Below, piece by piece: positions 44,431 to 55,943 of a stretch of DNA of 64,000 bases. Under the pieces are notes generated by a model. That model was not told where the DNA came from. It searched no databases and saw only the letters and a program-made list of their open reading frames with translations. Position numbers and translations under genes: made by a program. The stretch is taken from NCBI RefSeq assembly GCF_006783905.1, contig NZ_VFPE01000008.1, forward strand, positions 111,734 to 175,733, written 5' to 3'. Positions within the stretch are counted from its first letter, which is position 1; every line of letters starts with the position of its first letter. The stretch comes from Microbacterium kyungheense (lineage in GTDB: Bacteria; Actinomycetota; Actinomycetes; Actinomycetales; Microbacteriaceae).

Positions 44431-45423
44431 ATGGCCAAGCGCAGCCTCGTGGACCGTCTGCCGGTCATCCACCAGCTGAGGCAGAGTGTCGGCCTGCAGC
44501 GCGGAATGCTCGTGGCAGGCCTCACCCTCACCGGCCTGTTCATCGTCGTGGCGATCCTGGCTCCCTGGCTGGCGCCATACAGCTACAACCAGCTTCGTGG
44601 GCCGGATGGGCTCTTCGGCGCGCAGCAGCCGCCCAGCGCCCAGCACTGGCTCGGCACGACGGTCGGCGGGTACGACGTGCTCTCGCGCACCATCTGGGGT
44701 GCGCAGACGGCGCTGTTCGTCATCGTCGTCGCGATCATCCTGTCTGTGTTCGCCGGCATCCTGCTGGGTCTGGTGTCGGGATACCTGGGCGGCTGGCTCG
44801 ACCGCGTGCTCGTCGTGATCGCCGACGCGATCTACTCGTTCCCGTCGCTCCTGCTCGCCATCGTCGCCGCCATCGCCATCAGCGGCGGTCAGTCCGGCCT
44901 CGTGCCCGGAGTGATGGCGGCCGCGATCGCGATCACGGTGGTCTTCATCCCGCAGTACTTCCGCGTCGTGCGCGCCGAGGTGGTGCGCGTGAAGGCGGAG
45001 GCGTTCGTGGAGTCGGCGAAGGTGATCGGCGCGTCGACGTGGCGCATCATGTTCCGCCACGTGCTGCGCAACTCGACGCGGTCGCTGCCGCTCATCGTCA
45101 CCCTCAACGCCTCCGAGGCGATCGCCACCCTCGCCGCCCTCGGCTTCCTCGGGTTCGGCATCGAGCCGACGGCGGCGGCCGAATGGGGCTACGACCTCAA
45201 GGAGTCGATCGGCGACGTGTCGGCCGGCATCTGGTGGACGGCCATCCCGCCCGGCGTGGCGATCGTCGTCGCGATCCTCGGGGTGACGCTCATCGGCGAG
45301 AGCCTCAACGACCTGGCAGATCCGCGCCTTCGCGCCCGTCGCCGCGCGGTCAAGCCGACGCCGGCCGACGCGGTGGCCGCGACCCAGCCGGTGTCGCGCG
45401 AGTTCATGGGAGAGGTGGAGTGA
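44431..45423 (+). CDS. Peptide-type ABC transporter permease (DppC-like)
   Basis: 330 residues with about six membrane spans. The N-terminal GMLVAGLTLTGLFIVVAILA span, the LGTTVGGYDVLSRTIWGAQT motif and the ESAKVIGASTWRIMFRHVLR coupling loop are typical of DppC/OppC. It pairs with the preceding permease. The stop overlaps the ATPase start as TGATG. Confidence 0.94.
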   Translation: MAKRSLVDRLPVIHQLRQSVGLQRGMLVAGLTLTGLFIVVAILAPWLAPYSYNQLRGPDGLFGAQQPPSAQHWLGTTVGGYDVLSRTIWGAQTALFVIVVAIILSVFAGILLGLVSGYLGGWLDRVLVVIADAIYSFPSLLLAIVAAIAISGGQSGLVPGVMAAAIAITVVFIPQYFRVVRAEVVRVKAEAFVESAKVIGASTWRIMFRHVLRNSTRSLPLIVTLNASEAIATLAALGFLGFGIEPTAAAEWGYDLKESIGDVSAGIWWTAIPPGVAIVVAILGVTLIGESLNDLADPRLRARRRAVKPTPADAVAATQPVSREFMGEVE

Positions 45424-47075
45424 TGGCTGCGGCATCCGATTCCCCCGCGGTCGACATCCGCGATCTCGACGTCACGTTCGTCACCGACGGAGGCGACGTG
45501 CACGCCGTGCGCGGCGTGACGCTCGACGTCCGCCGCGGCGAGGTGCTCGCGATCGTGGGTGAGTCCGGTTCGGGCAAGACCGTGACCTCGCGCACGATCA
45601 TCGGCCTGCTGCCCGAGACCGCCACGGTCGGCGGCGCGGTGCTGCTCGACGGGCTCGACATCGTCGGGCTCGACGCCGACGCGCTGCGCGAGATCCGCGG
45701 GTCGAAGGCGGCCATGATCTTCCAGGAGCCGTCGACGGCGCTGAACCCGGTCTTCACGGTGGGGTGGCAGCTCGCCGAAGGCCTCCGCGCGCACGGCGGC
45801 TACACCAAGGCCCAGGCGAAGAAGCGGGCCGTCGAGATGCTGGCACGTGTCGGCATCCCCGATCCCGCGAAGCGCGTCGACGACTACCCGCACCAGTTCT
45901 CGGGCGGGCAGAAGCAACGCATCGTGATCGCGATGGCGCTCGCGCTCGACCCGACGGTCATCATCGCCGACGAGCCGACGACGGCCCTCGATGTGACGGT
46001 GCAGGCCGAGATCCTCGACCTGCTGCGGGATCTGCGGGACCAGTACGGCACCGCCATCGTGCTCATCACGCACAACATGGGCGTCGTCGCCGATCTCGCC
46101 GATCGCGTCGCGGTGATGCTCGAAGGCGAGGTCGTCGAGACGGCTCCGGTGAAGGAGCTGTTCGCGGCCCCGCGGCACGAGTACACCAAGCGCCTTCTCG
46201 CCGCCGTGCCGCGGCTCGAGCTGGCCGACCGCACGCTGTCGGCCGACGAGCAGGCCGCCGAGCCGGTGGTCCAGGCCGAGCAGCTCGTCATCGAGTACGC
46301 CGGCAGGTTCGGGCGCTCCGCGTTCCGTGCGGTCGACCGCGTGAGCTTCGCGATCAGGCCGGGCGAGGTGCTCGGACTCGTCGGCGAGAGCGGGTCGGGC
46401 AAGACCACGATCGGTCGGGCCATCGCGGGACTCACTCCGGTCGCGGGCGGATCGCTGCGCGTGCTCGGCGTCGAGATGAACGGGGTGAAGGAGCGGCAGT
46501 TCCGTGCTCGTCGCAAGGACCTCGGCTTCGTGTTCCAGGACCCGGCCACGAGCTTCAACCCCTTGCTGACGATCGCACAGAACGTGGCGGAGCCGCTGGT
46601 CGTGCATTCCGACGCGTCGGACGCCGATGCCGCGCGCGACCGGGTGGACGAGCTGCTCGACGCCGTGCAGCTGGGCGGGTCGTTCGGCGATCGGTTCCCG
46701 CACGAGCTGTCGGGCGGTCAGCGGCAGCGCGCGTCGCTCGCCCGCGCCCTCGCGCTGGACCCGAAGCTGCTGATCGCCGACGAGCCCACCAGCGCCCTCG
46801 ACGTGTCGGTGCAGGCGCGCGTGCTGGAGCTGTTCCGCGAACTGCAGGAGCGGTTCGGGTTCGCGACGCTGTTCATCACGCACGACCTCGCCGTCGTCGA
46901 CATGCTCGCGCACCGCGTCGTGGTGCTGCACAAGGGCGTGATCGCCGAGGAGGGGCCGACCGGCCAGGTGCTCGGCGACCCGCAGGACGCGTACACCAAG
47001 CGCCTCATCGCCTCGCTGCCCGTGCCCGACCCCGCCGAGCAGGCCGTGCGCCGGGAGGCCTGGCGCGCGAGCTGA
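45423..47075 (+). CDS. Fused duplicate ABC transporter ATPase (DppD-DppF type)
   Basis: 550 residues containing two complete ATPase domains. The first has Walker A GESGSGKTVT (about 42-51), signature FSGGQKQRI and Walker B VIIADEPTTALD. The second has Walker A GESGSGKTTIGR (about 321), signature LSGGQRQRA and Walker B LLIADEPTSALD. It powers the importer encoded upstream. Fusion of the two ATPases is common in actinobacteria. Confidence 0.95.
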   Translation: MAAASDSPAVDIRDLDVTFVTDGGDVHAVRGVTLDVRRGEVLAIVGESGSGKTVTSRTIIGLLPETATVGGAVLLDGLDIVGLDADALREIRGSKAAMIFQEPSTALNPVFTVGWQLAEGLRAHGGYTKAQAKKRAVEMLARVGIPDPAKRVDDYPHQFSGGQKQRIVIAMALALDPTVIIADEPTTALDVTVQAEILDLLRDLRDQYGTAIVLITHNMGVVADLADRVAVMLEGEVVETAPVKELFAAPRHEYTKRLLAAVPRLELADRTLSADEQAAEPVVQAEQLVIEYAGRFGRSAFRAVDRVSFAIRPGEVLGLVGESGSGKTTIGRAIAGLTPVAGGSLRVLGVEMNGVKERQFRARRKDLGFVFQDPATSFNPLLTIAQNVAEPLVVHSDASDADAARDRVDELLDAVQLGGSFGDRFPHELSGGQRQRASLARALALDPKLLIADEPTSALDVSVQARVLELFRELQERFGFATLFITHDLAVVDMLAHRVVVLHKGVIAEEGPTGQVLGDPQDAYTKRLIASLPVPDPAEQAVRREAWRAS

Positions 47076-47184
47076 CCTGACCGATCTCGGGTTCGGGGCG
47101 CATCGACCGCGTGCGCCCCGACCCCCGAGAGGCGCGGGATGCCGGCGGCCGCGGCCGCGCCTACACTGGACGCACGCTCCACCG

Positions 47185-48579
47185 ATGCCGATCGGAGCCG
47201 CCGTGCCATCACCCTGGTCTGAGCGCCGCGAGGTCTCGCCCGAGACGTCCCGTCTGCTGATCGAGCGCGCCCATGAGGAGCTCGTGGCGGGCAATGCCGC
47301 GGACCACCGGCTGGGCGACGTGCGCGTGCTGGTACGCGACTCCTGGCGACGCTCGCTCGAGAGCCTCGTCGCCGCCGAGGCGCTTCCGCCGCTCGACCTC
47401 ACGGCCGACGAGCTCGAGGCCTACCGGCAGGGTCACCCGCTGGCCGCCGTCATCGACATGGTGCGGGGCCTGCTGCTGCCGGGCGACGCCTCCGAGTCGG
47501 GGGTCGCCGTCGCGGTGGGCGACGCCGCCGGGCGCCTGCTCTGGGTCGAAGGCGACCGGCACGTGCGGCGCCTGACGGGTGCCATGGGCTTCGTCGAGGG
47601 GGCGAACTGGTCCGAGGACGCGGTGGGTACCGCGGCACCGGGCACTGCGCTGGCGCTGGACAGGTCGGTGCAGATCCACGGCGCCGAGCACTTCAACCGC
47701 CTCGTGCAGCCGTGGTCGTGCACGGCCGCGCCGGTGCACGACCCCGAGACCCGGCGTCTGCTCGGCGTGATCGATGTGACCGGCGGTGCGCAGGCCGTGA
47801 CCCCGCAGGCCCAGTTGCTGGTGGATGCCACCGCCCGGGCCATCGAGGGCGAGCTCCTGGTCGCGCGGCTCAAGGAGCGGGCCCTTCGACAGGCTCAGGG
47901 ACCGGGGCACTCGGGTCAGGGACCGGGGCGCACGACGCGACGGCCCACGGCTCGCCGACCGGAGCCGACGCGCGCGACGCTGCGCGTGCTCGGGCGGGAC
48001 CGCGCACTGCTCGAGGTCGCCGGCGACGGCGCCGAGACGGTGTCGGAGCTGGGTGCACGGCATGCCGAGCTGCTGCTGATGCTCGCCGTCCACCGGCAGG
48101 GGCTGTCAGCTGACCGGCTCGGCGAGCTCGTCTACGGCGAGGCTGCCGCCGAGTCGTCAGCGGTGACGCTCCGCGCCGAGATGGTGCGCCTGCGGCGGAC
48201 GCTGGCCGGGGCTGCTCCCGCACTGGTGCCCGAGTCCCGCCCGTACCGGCTGGGTGTCGAGCTCGAGACCGACGCGCACCAGGTGCTGTCGCTCCTCGAT
48301 CGCGGCGCGCACCGGGTGGCGCTCGCCGCCTACCGTGGCGATGTGCTGCCGGACTCCGTCGCACCCGGCGTCGAGGAGTTCCGCGACACGGTGCGGACGG
48401 CGTTGCGCGAGGCGCTCATGGCCGAGGCATCCATCGACGTCCTGCTGGCGTTCGCCGACACGGATGCCGGGTCGGGCGACGCCGAGCTGCTGCGGCTGTG
48501 CCTGTCGATGCTGCCCGCGCGGTCGCCGCGGCGGACCGGGCTGGTGACGCGGATCGAGAAGCTCGAAGCTGACAGCTGA
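47185..48579 (+). CDS. GAF-domain transcriptional regulator next to aldehyde dehydrogenase
   Basis: 464 residues. An N-terminal helical region with VRDSWRRSLES, then a GAF domain (about 95-225; WVEGDRHVRRLTGAMGFVEG and GVIDVTGGAQAV, as in AcoR-type regulators). The C-terminal 180 residues look like a DNA-binding/transcriptional-activator region without a sigma54 AAA+ domain. A linker near residue 233 is encoded by the REP word CCCTTCGACAGGCTCAGG at 47882, an inserted repeat in the coding frame. GAF regulators of this kind lie next to aldehyde dehydrogenase and DUF779 genes in actinobacteria. A GTG at 47203 is an alternative start. Confidence 0.86.
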   Translation: MPIGAAVPSPWSERREVSPETSRLLIERAHEELVAGNAADHRLGDVRVLVRDSWRRSLESLVAAEALPPLDLTADELEAYRQGHPLAAVIDMVRGLLLPGDASESGVAVAVGDAAGRLLWVEGDRHVRRLTGAMGFVEGANWSEDAVGTAAPGTALALDRSVQIHGAEHFNRLVQPWSCTAAPVHDPETRRLLGVIDVTGGAQAVTPQAQLLVDATARAIEGELLVARLKERALRQAQGPGHSGQGPGRTTRRPTARRPEPTRATLRVLGRDRALLEVAGDGAETVSELGARHAELLLMLAVHRQGLSADRLGELVYGEAAAESSAVTLRAEMVRLRRTLAGAAPALVPESRPYRLGVELETDAHQVLSLLDRGAHRVALAAYRGDVLPDSVAPGVEEFRDTVRTALREALMAEASIDVLLAFADTDAGSGDAELLRLCLSMLPARSPRRTGLVTRIEKLEADS

Positions 48580-48603
48580 TTGCGGACCCGATCTGTCCGC
48601 AAT
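48579..48603. promoter_or_regulatory. Perfect inverted repeat before the VOC gene
   Basis: ATTGCGGAC (48579-48587) and GTCCGCAAT (48595-48603) form a 9-bp perfect inverted repeat with a 7-nt gap, between the GAF regulator and the VOC gene. It could be a terminator hairpin or an operator. Confidence 0.5.
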
Positions 48604-48640
48604 GCTCGCCATGATGGGTTCACCACAGAGAGGAACCCTC

Positions 48641-49036
48641 ATGCTCAACGGATTCGCCACCCAGAACGTCTACTCGGCCGACCTGGACGCCGCGGCCGCC
48701 TGGTACGCCGACGTGCTCGGCATCGAGCCCTACTTCCGCCGTGCCGGCTACGTCGAGTTCCGCGTCGGGCCGTACGAGCACGAGTTCGGCATCATCGACG
48801 CCGCCTACCGGCCGGATGCGGCGACCGTGCCGGGCGGGCCGATCCTCTACTGGCAGGTCGACGACGTCGCGGCCGTCAACGCGTCGCTCCTCGAACGGGG
48901 CGCGACCGAGTTCCAGCCGGTCACGGTGCGCGGCGAAGGGTTCGTGACGGCATCCGTCGTCGATCCGTTCGGCAATCTTCTGGGCGTCATGGAGAATGTC
49001 CACTTCGCGGGGGTGCGCGAGCGCCTCGGAGCCTGA
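48641..49036 (+). CDS. VOC (glyoxalase/bleomycin-resistance) family protein
   Basis: 131 residues from the ATG at 48641, preceded by GAGAGGAAC. It has the beta-alpha-beta-beta-beta fold pattern of the vicinal-oxygen-chelate superfamily: YSADLDAAAAWYADVLGIEP, then VEFRVGPYEHEFGI, LYWQVDDVAA and DPFGNLLGVMEN. Members bind a metal for isomerase, dioxygenase or resistance roles; the substrate cannot be called. It is downstream of the GAF regulator and upstream of the aldehyde dehydrogenase. Confidence 0.86.
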   Translation: MLNGFATQNVYSADLDAAAAWYADVLGIEPYFRRAGYVEFRVGPYEHEFGIIDAAYRPDAATVPGGPILYWQVDDVAAVNASLLERGATEFQPVTVRGEGFVTASVVDPFGNLLGVMENVHFAGVRERLGA

Positions 49037-49076
49037 CGCGCGTCTCGCTCCCGTCGCCCGACGATCGTGCCCGACA

Positions 49077-49108
49077 GGCCGCGCAACGCGATGCAACGTT
49101 GCGCGGCC
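49077..49108. promoter_or_regulatory. Inverted repeat upstream of the aldehyde dehydrogenase gene
   Basis: GGCCGCGCAACG (49077-49088) and CGTTGCGCGGCC (49097-49108) are perfect 12-bp arms around an 8-nt loop. It lies 54 bp before the aldehyde dehydrogenase start, so it may be the GAF regulator's operator or the terminator of the VOC gene. Confidence 0.5.
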
Positions 49109-49161
49109 TACCTTCTTCGCAGGTGACGACGACCGTCGCCGAAGCGTCGAAGGAGACCAGC

Positions 49162-50712
<1,551 letters not shown>

Positions 50713-50831
50713 GCCCTCACGGGCCGGGCGCGCCTCCGGGGGGCTGCGCGACCGGCCCTTCCCCGGCCCGGGCGGAGCGCCCCAGACGCTCCGCCCGGGT
50801 CCCCCGGCTACTGGCACACCGAGGAGTTCCG

Positions 50832-51224
50832 ATGGCACAGACCCGCACGTACTCGCGTGTGGCGGTGACGGATGCTGCGGCATCCCTTCTCCGTGCACTG
50901 ACCGCTCAGCACGGCAGGCTGATGTTCCATCAGTCCGGCGGCTGCTGCGACGGCAGCGCCCCGATGTGCTTCCCCGTGGGGATGTTCATGACCGGTCCGT
51001 CGGACGTGCGGCTCGGGGAGCTCGACGTCGGCCTCCACGAACCGATCGAGGTGTTCATCTCGGCCGCGCAGTTCGAGTACTGGAAGTACACGCACCTGAC
51101 GATCGACGTCGTGCCGGGCCGTGGTGCCGGCTTCAGTGTCGAGGGCCCGACCGGCAACCGGTTCATCATCCGCTCCCGCATGCTCGACGACGCCGAGCTC
51201 GACCACTTCGGCTTGCGCGGCTGA
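50832..51224 (+). CDS. DUF779 protein
   Basis: 130 residues from the ATG at 50832, preceded by GAGGAG. The hallmark HQSGGCCDGSAPMCFP stretch (three Cys) and QFEYWKYTHLTIDVVPGRG identify DUF779, a small soluble family that accompanies aldehyde dehydrogenases and may act in their assembly or redox protection. The Cys cluster suggests metal or thiol chemistry, which is unproven. Confidence 0.9.
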   Translation: MAQTRTYSRVAVTDAAASLLRALTAQHGRLMFHQSGGCCDGSAPMCFPVGMFMTGPSDVRLGELDVGLHEPIEVFISAAQFEYWKYTHLTIDVVPGRGAGFSVEGPTGNRFIIRSRMLDDAELDHFGLRG

Positions 51225-51237
51225 CCGCAGTGCGCGC

Positions 51238-51843
51238 CTAGAGCCACCCGTTCTCGTCGGCGATGCGCGCGGCGTCGGCGCGGTTGCGGCCGGCCGTCTT
51301 GCCGATGGCGCTCGACAGGTGGTTGCGCACCGTGCCCTCCGACAGGTGCAGGATGCGGGCGATGTCGGCGATGGAGCCGCCCGTGCGCGCGGCCGCCAGC
51401 ACGTCGGTCTCGCGCTCGGTGAGGGGCGAGACCCCCTGCGCGAGCGAATCCGCCGCAAGGGCGGGGTCGACGACGCGCATGCCCTGTGCGACGCGGCGCA
51501 CGGCGTCGGCGAGCTGGGCGGCCGGGGTGTCTTTCACGACGAAGCCGGAAGCGCCCGAGCGCATCGCCCGCGCGAGGTATCCGGGGCGACCGAAGGTCGT
51601 GACGATCAGCACGCGGCACGACGGGCAGGCGTCGCGCAGCGCGGCTGCCGCGGCGATCCCGTCGATGCCGGGCATCTCGATGTCGAGCAGGGCGACGTCC
51701 GCCTGCGCGGCGATGGCCGCCGCCACCACCTCGTCGCCGCGGCCGACCTCGGCCACCACCTCGATGTCGCTCTCGAGTCCGAGCAGGGCCGACAGGGCGC
51801 CGCGCACGAGCGCCTGGTCGTCGGCGATCAGCAGCCGGATCAC
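51238..51843 (-). CDS. NarL/LuxR-family response regulator
   Basis: 201 residues from a GTG at 51843 that overlaps the kinase stop as GTGA. Receiver domain: DD at 8-9, phospho-acceptor Asp54 in ALLDIEMPGIDG, conserved Lys in FVVKDTP. A C-terminal LuxR helix-turn-helix follows (IADIARILHLSEGTVRNHLS, about 158-177). It is partner of the adjacent sensor kinase and probably controls the ABC exporter operon. Confidence 0.95.
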   Translation of the reverse strand: MIRLLIADDQALVRGALSALLGLESDIEVVAEVGRGDEVVAAAIAAQADVALLDIEMPGIDGIAAAAALRDACPSCRVLIVTTFGRPGYLARAMRSGASGFVVKDTPAAQLADAVRRVAQGMRVVDPALAADSLAQGVSPLTERETDVLAAARTGGSIADIARILHLSEGTVRNHLSSAIGKTAGRNRADAARIADENGWL

Positions 51844-53003
51844 AGCGTCACCTCCAGGCGGAATCCGCCGAGATCGCTGCGGCCGACTGAGAGGCATCCG
51901 CCGACGGCATCCACCCTCTCGCGAAGACCGGTCAGGCCGGTCCCGGCCGCACCGTCGAGCGGACCGACGCCGTCGTCCTCGACGGCGATGCGCCCGCGTT
52001 CGAGGCGGATGCGGCAGCGGCCGGCGTGTGCGTGCCGCACGACGTTCGTGACGCCCTCGCGCACCACCCAGCCGGCGAGCTCGCGGTACTCGGGCGCCAC
52101 GGCGTCGGTCGTCGCGGGGGCGTCCAGGGCGATGTCGACGGCGGCCAGGGCGACGCGGGCGGCGGCGAGCTCTCCGCTGACGCTCACGCCGCGGAAGCCC
52201 GCCACGGTCGCCCGCACGTCGGCGAGGGCGCCGCGCGAGAGCGCCTCGACCTCGCTGAGCTCGGCCTTCGCACGCTCGGGGTCGGCGTCGATGAGCCGTC
52301 GCGCGAGCTCGGTCTTGACCGTGATCACGGTGAGGGAATGCCCGAGGATGTCGTGGATGTCGCGGGCCACACGGCCGCGCTCCCGCTCGGCGGCCAGGCG
52401 CTCGACCTCGCGCTGGGCCATCCGCATGCGACCGAGCGAGTCGATCGACCGCATGAACGCGGCCATCATGAGCGAGATCGAGGCGATGATCGCCGGTACC
52501 CACAGGACGTCGGCGTTCCAGCCGGCGTCGATCACGTCGAACAGCAGCGCCAGCGCGGCCAGACCGAAGATCGAGATCCAGGTCACCGGCCACGGCAGCA
52601 GCGCGGTGGCGATGACGACGCCCACGTAGGTCCACAGCGTGCCGATGCCCCAGCCGAGCCACGGCCACAGCGCGAACGACAGTGCGAACACCGTCACGAT
52701 CGGCACCGCCCGCTGCGCGCGCGGGAGGGTCCAGTTGATCGGGGTTGCGACGAGGAACGCCACGGAGTAGACGCAGAGCACCGCGATGCCGAGCGTTGCC
52801 GAGGCCGCCGACGAGGCGACGTGAATGATCTCGGTGCCCGCGCTGAACATCCACAGCAGCGAGATGCCGCCGCCGATGTACCAGCGCAGCGCCGCCATCG
52901 ACCACAGCACCGACGGCACCCGGTAGCCGTCGATCGGGCGTCCGCCGCCGGGACGCATGATCCACAGCGGCCCCCACGCCTGCCGTTCCGAGCCTTCGCT
53001 CAC
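51840..53003 (-). CDS. DesK/NarX-type sensor histidine kinase
   Basis: 387 residues. About six membrane spans in the first ~170 residues, then the HisKA_3 dimerisation helix with phospho-accepting His in VARDIHDILGHSL, and an ATPase domain (VVREGVTNVVRHAHA, VEDDGVGP, GTGLTGLRERV). Lack of a large extracellular domain suggests it senses the membrane or its partner exporter. It lies between the ABC exporter genes and the regulator on the same strand. Confidence 0.94.
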   Translation of the reverse strand: MSEGSERQAWGPLWIMRPGGGRPIDGYRVPSVLWSMAALRWYIGGGISLLWMFSAGTEIIHVASSAASATLGIAVLCVYSVAFLVATPINWTLPRAQRAVPIVTVFALSFALWPWLGWGIGTLWTYVGVVIATALLPWPVTWISIFGLAALALLFDVIDAGWNADVLWVPAIIASISLMMAAFMRSIDSLGRMRMAQREVERLAAERERGRVARDIHDILGHSLTVITVKTELARRLIDADPERAKAELSEVEALSRGALADVRATVAGFRGVSVSGELAAARVALAAVDIALDAPATTDAVAPEYRELAGWVVREGVTNVVRHAHAGRCRIRLERGRIAVEDDGVGPLDGAAGTGLTGLRERVDAVGGCLSVGRSDLGGFRLEVTL

Positions 53004-53114
53004 GCTCTCACCTCTCGACCTCTCACCCTAGGACCCGTCGCACCCGCGCTCAGCGCCATGACATGCGAGAGGTGGATGCCGGCGGCCCGGGCCGCCGGCA
53101 TCCACCTGCCGTTC

Positions 53115-53932
53115 TCACACCCGCTTGGTGTCGCGGCGGAAGAAGAACACCGTGCCGGCGACGAAGATGCCGAGCCACAGGATGGCGTTGATGAGCGCCA
53201 GGGCGTCGAACGAGGAGCCGGTGAGGGGCTCGCGGGCGATCTCGCTGATGCCGTAGACCGGCGTGAACTTGGCGATGACCTGCATGAACTCGGGCATCGT
53301 CTCGACCGGGTAGAACAGGCCGCCGAGGAAGGCGAGCACCACGATGGCGAGGCTCGTGATCTGGGCGACGTTCTCGCTGCGCACCATGTAGCCGACCATG
53401 AGACCGAGGGTCGTGAAGACGGCGCCGGCGAGCAGCCAGGCGGCCAGGCCGGTCGAGATCCACTGGATCGGCGAGAGCTGGATGCCGGCGATCGCACCTG
53501 CGGCGAACGTGGCCACGATGGCGATCACGCCGAACAGCATGCCCGCGATCATCTTGATGAGCACGTTGACGAGCGGGTTGAGGGGCGTGAGGCGCAGCTG
53601 CCGGCTCCAGCCCTGCGCGCGCTCGACCGCGACCGCGGCGCCGGTCTGCGTGGCCGACATCATCGCGCCGTACATCGCCATCGACACCATGATGTACGCG
53701 GCCACCGAGGGGCCGCCGTCGGCGATGGGGGTGGCGGTGAGCTGCGTGTCGCGCAGCGGCAGGCCGATGATGACGAACATCACGATGGGGAAGGCGACGG
53801 TGAAGATCAGCGTGCGCCGGTTGCGCAGCTTGCGCTTGAGCTCGATGCCCAGATAGGTCAGGTTGAAGCCGCCGAACGGGGGGACGCGGCGATCCAGCTG
53901 CACGCGGTCGGTGGTCGCGGTGGTGGCGGTGG

Positions 53933-53936
<4 letters not shown>
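53115..53936 (-). CDS. ABC-2 type transporter permease
   Basis: 273 residues from the ATG at 53936, overlapping the ATPase stop by ATGA. Six membrane spans of the ABC-2 type: RRTLIFTVAFPIVMFVIIGL, the central ATQTGAAVAVERAQGWSRQL loop and the FLGGLFYPVETMPEFMQ motif. With the ATPase it forms an exporter of drug or lipid type. It is followed by the kinase and regulator genes, the arrangement of LiaRS-like or DesKR-like export control. Confidence 0.93.
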
Positions 53937-54874
<938 letters not shown>

Positions 54875-55209
54875 GTCTCCATGGTCGCGGCGGGCCGGCC
54901 CCGGACCCTCACACGTGCGTCACGACGTCCCCGTGACATCCGTCATGGCTGGTGCCACCAGCCCCTGTCCCCGTTCCCCGTCTTCCCCCCGTCGCGATCA
55001 TGTGCTCTCGCCGAGACGACATGTCGTGCGCGCACTTTGCGTGTGCGCTCGGCGAGAGCACATGATCGGGACAAGGGGATGCCGCCGCCGGGGCCGACGG
55101 GCGGCGCTGGCGGCGCGGGGCGGCCCGGGGCGGCGGCGCTGGCGCCGGGGCCGACCGGCGCCGCAGCGGCGCGGGCGGCCCAGGGCGGCGGCATCCACAG
55201 GCCCCGGCG
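54875..55209. other. Intergenic region with a long hairpin and a simple-sequence GC tract
   Basis: No gene is supported. It holds the 74-bp inverted repeat at 54995-55068 and a tract of repeated GGCGCGGGCGG/GGCCGGCGGCG type words at 55080-55200. Promoter elements for the ABC operon should lie at its left end, but none is clear. Confidence 0.55.
54995..55068. repeat. Long perfect inverted repeat (21-bp arms)
   Basis: Arms at 54995-55015 and 55048-55068 are perfectly complementary over 21 bp, beginning CGATCATGTGCTCTCGCC. The loop holds its own palindrome ACGACATGTCGT (55016-55027) and further partial pairing, giving a cruciform-like structure. No gene or T-tract is associated. Confidence 0.9.
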
Positions 55210-55698
55210 TCAGGCGCTGTCGCGGATGTCGCGGGCGAAGCCCACGGCATGGTCGCGCAGGGCCGCGATGCGCCGGTCGCGCGCGGCCTTCACGTCGAAC
55301 CCGAGGTACGCGGGCGGCACCGGACGGCGCACGTTGACCGAGCACTCGAAGTTCTCGCACAGCAGGGTGCCGACGGTGTCGCCGTTGCGGCCGGCCTTGC
55401 CGGCGCGCTTGGCGCTGAACAGCACCACTTCGTTGGGCAGCGTGACGTCCTCGCACCAGGAGCACTGCGCACGGGTGCGCGTGCGCTGCTCGGTCTGGCG
55501 CAGCAGGATGCCGACGGGGGTGTCGTCGACGGCCACCACCAGGAAGCCCGCGAGGGGCTGCTTGGGGTCGCGCCAGCCGAAGTAGTCGAGCTTGTCCCAC
55601 TCGACGTGCGCGAGGTCGGGGACGATGAGCGAATTGCGCTCGCGGAGCGAGGCGTTGACGAAGGACGCGCGGATGTCCTTCTCGGTGAATGCGTGCAT
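55210..55698 (-). CDS. FBP-domain treble-clef protein
   Basis: 162 residues from the ATG at 55698 (MHAFTEKDIRASFVNAS). A C-terminal zinc-binding treble clef has CSWC (about 80-83) and CENFEC (about 114-119), the FBP family related to elongation factor G-binding FusB proteins. FusB-type proteins bind EF-G on the ribosome and can give fusidic acid tolerance; environmental FBP members are not necessarily resistance factors. It is a single gene flanked by two intergenic regions. Confidence 0.84.
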   Translation of the reverse strand: MHAFTEKDIRASFVNASLRERNSLIVPDLAHVEWDKLDYFGWRDPKQPLAGFLVVAVDDTPVGILLRQTEQRTRTRAQCSWCEDVTLPNEVVLFSAKRAGKAGRNGDTVGTLLCENFECSVNVRRPVPPAYLGFDVKAARDRRIAALRDHAVGFARDIRDSA

Positions 55699-55943
55699 GA
55701 TTCCTTGATTCACGAGGATCGCCGGATTCGGCGAACGATGGGATGCCGCAAGCCGACGGCTCGCGGATGATGCGGGCTGCGTCACCGCTGGTCGAGGACC
55801 GGGTGACGCGCACAGCTACATCCCCTCGGCGCGTCGAGCGCCGAGGACCCCCTTACGCCCGCGGGGCGTCGTGACCGAGTTCTGCACGCCCGACAGCATA
55901 CGCCGATGCCCCTCCGCGGAGGCTGGATGCCGGCGCCGGCGGA

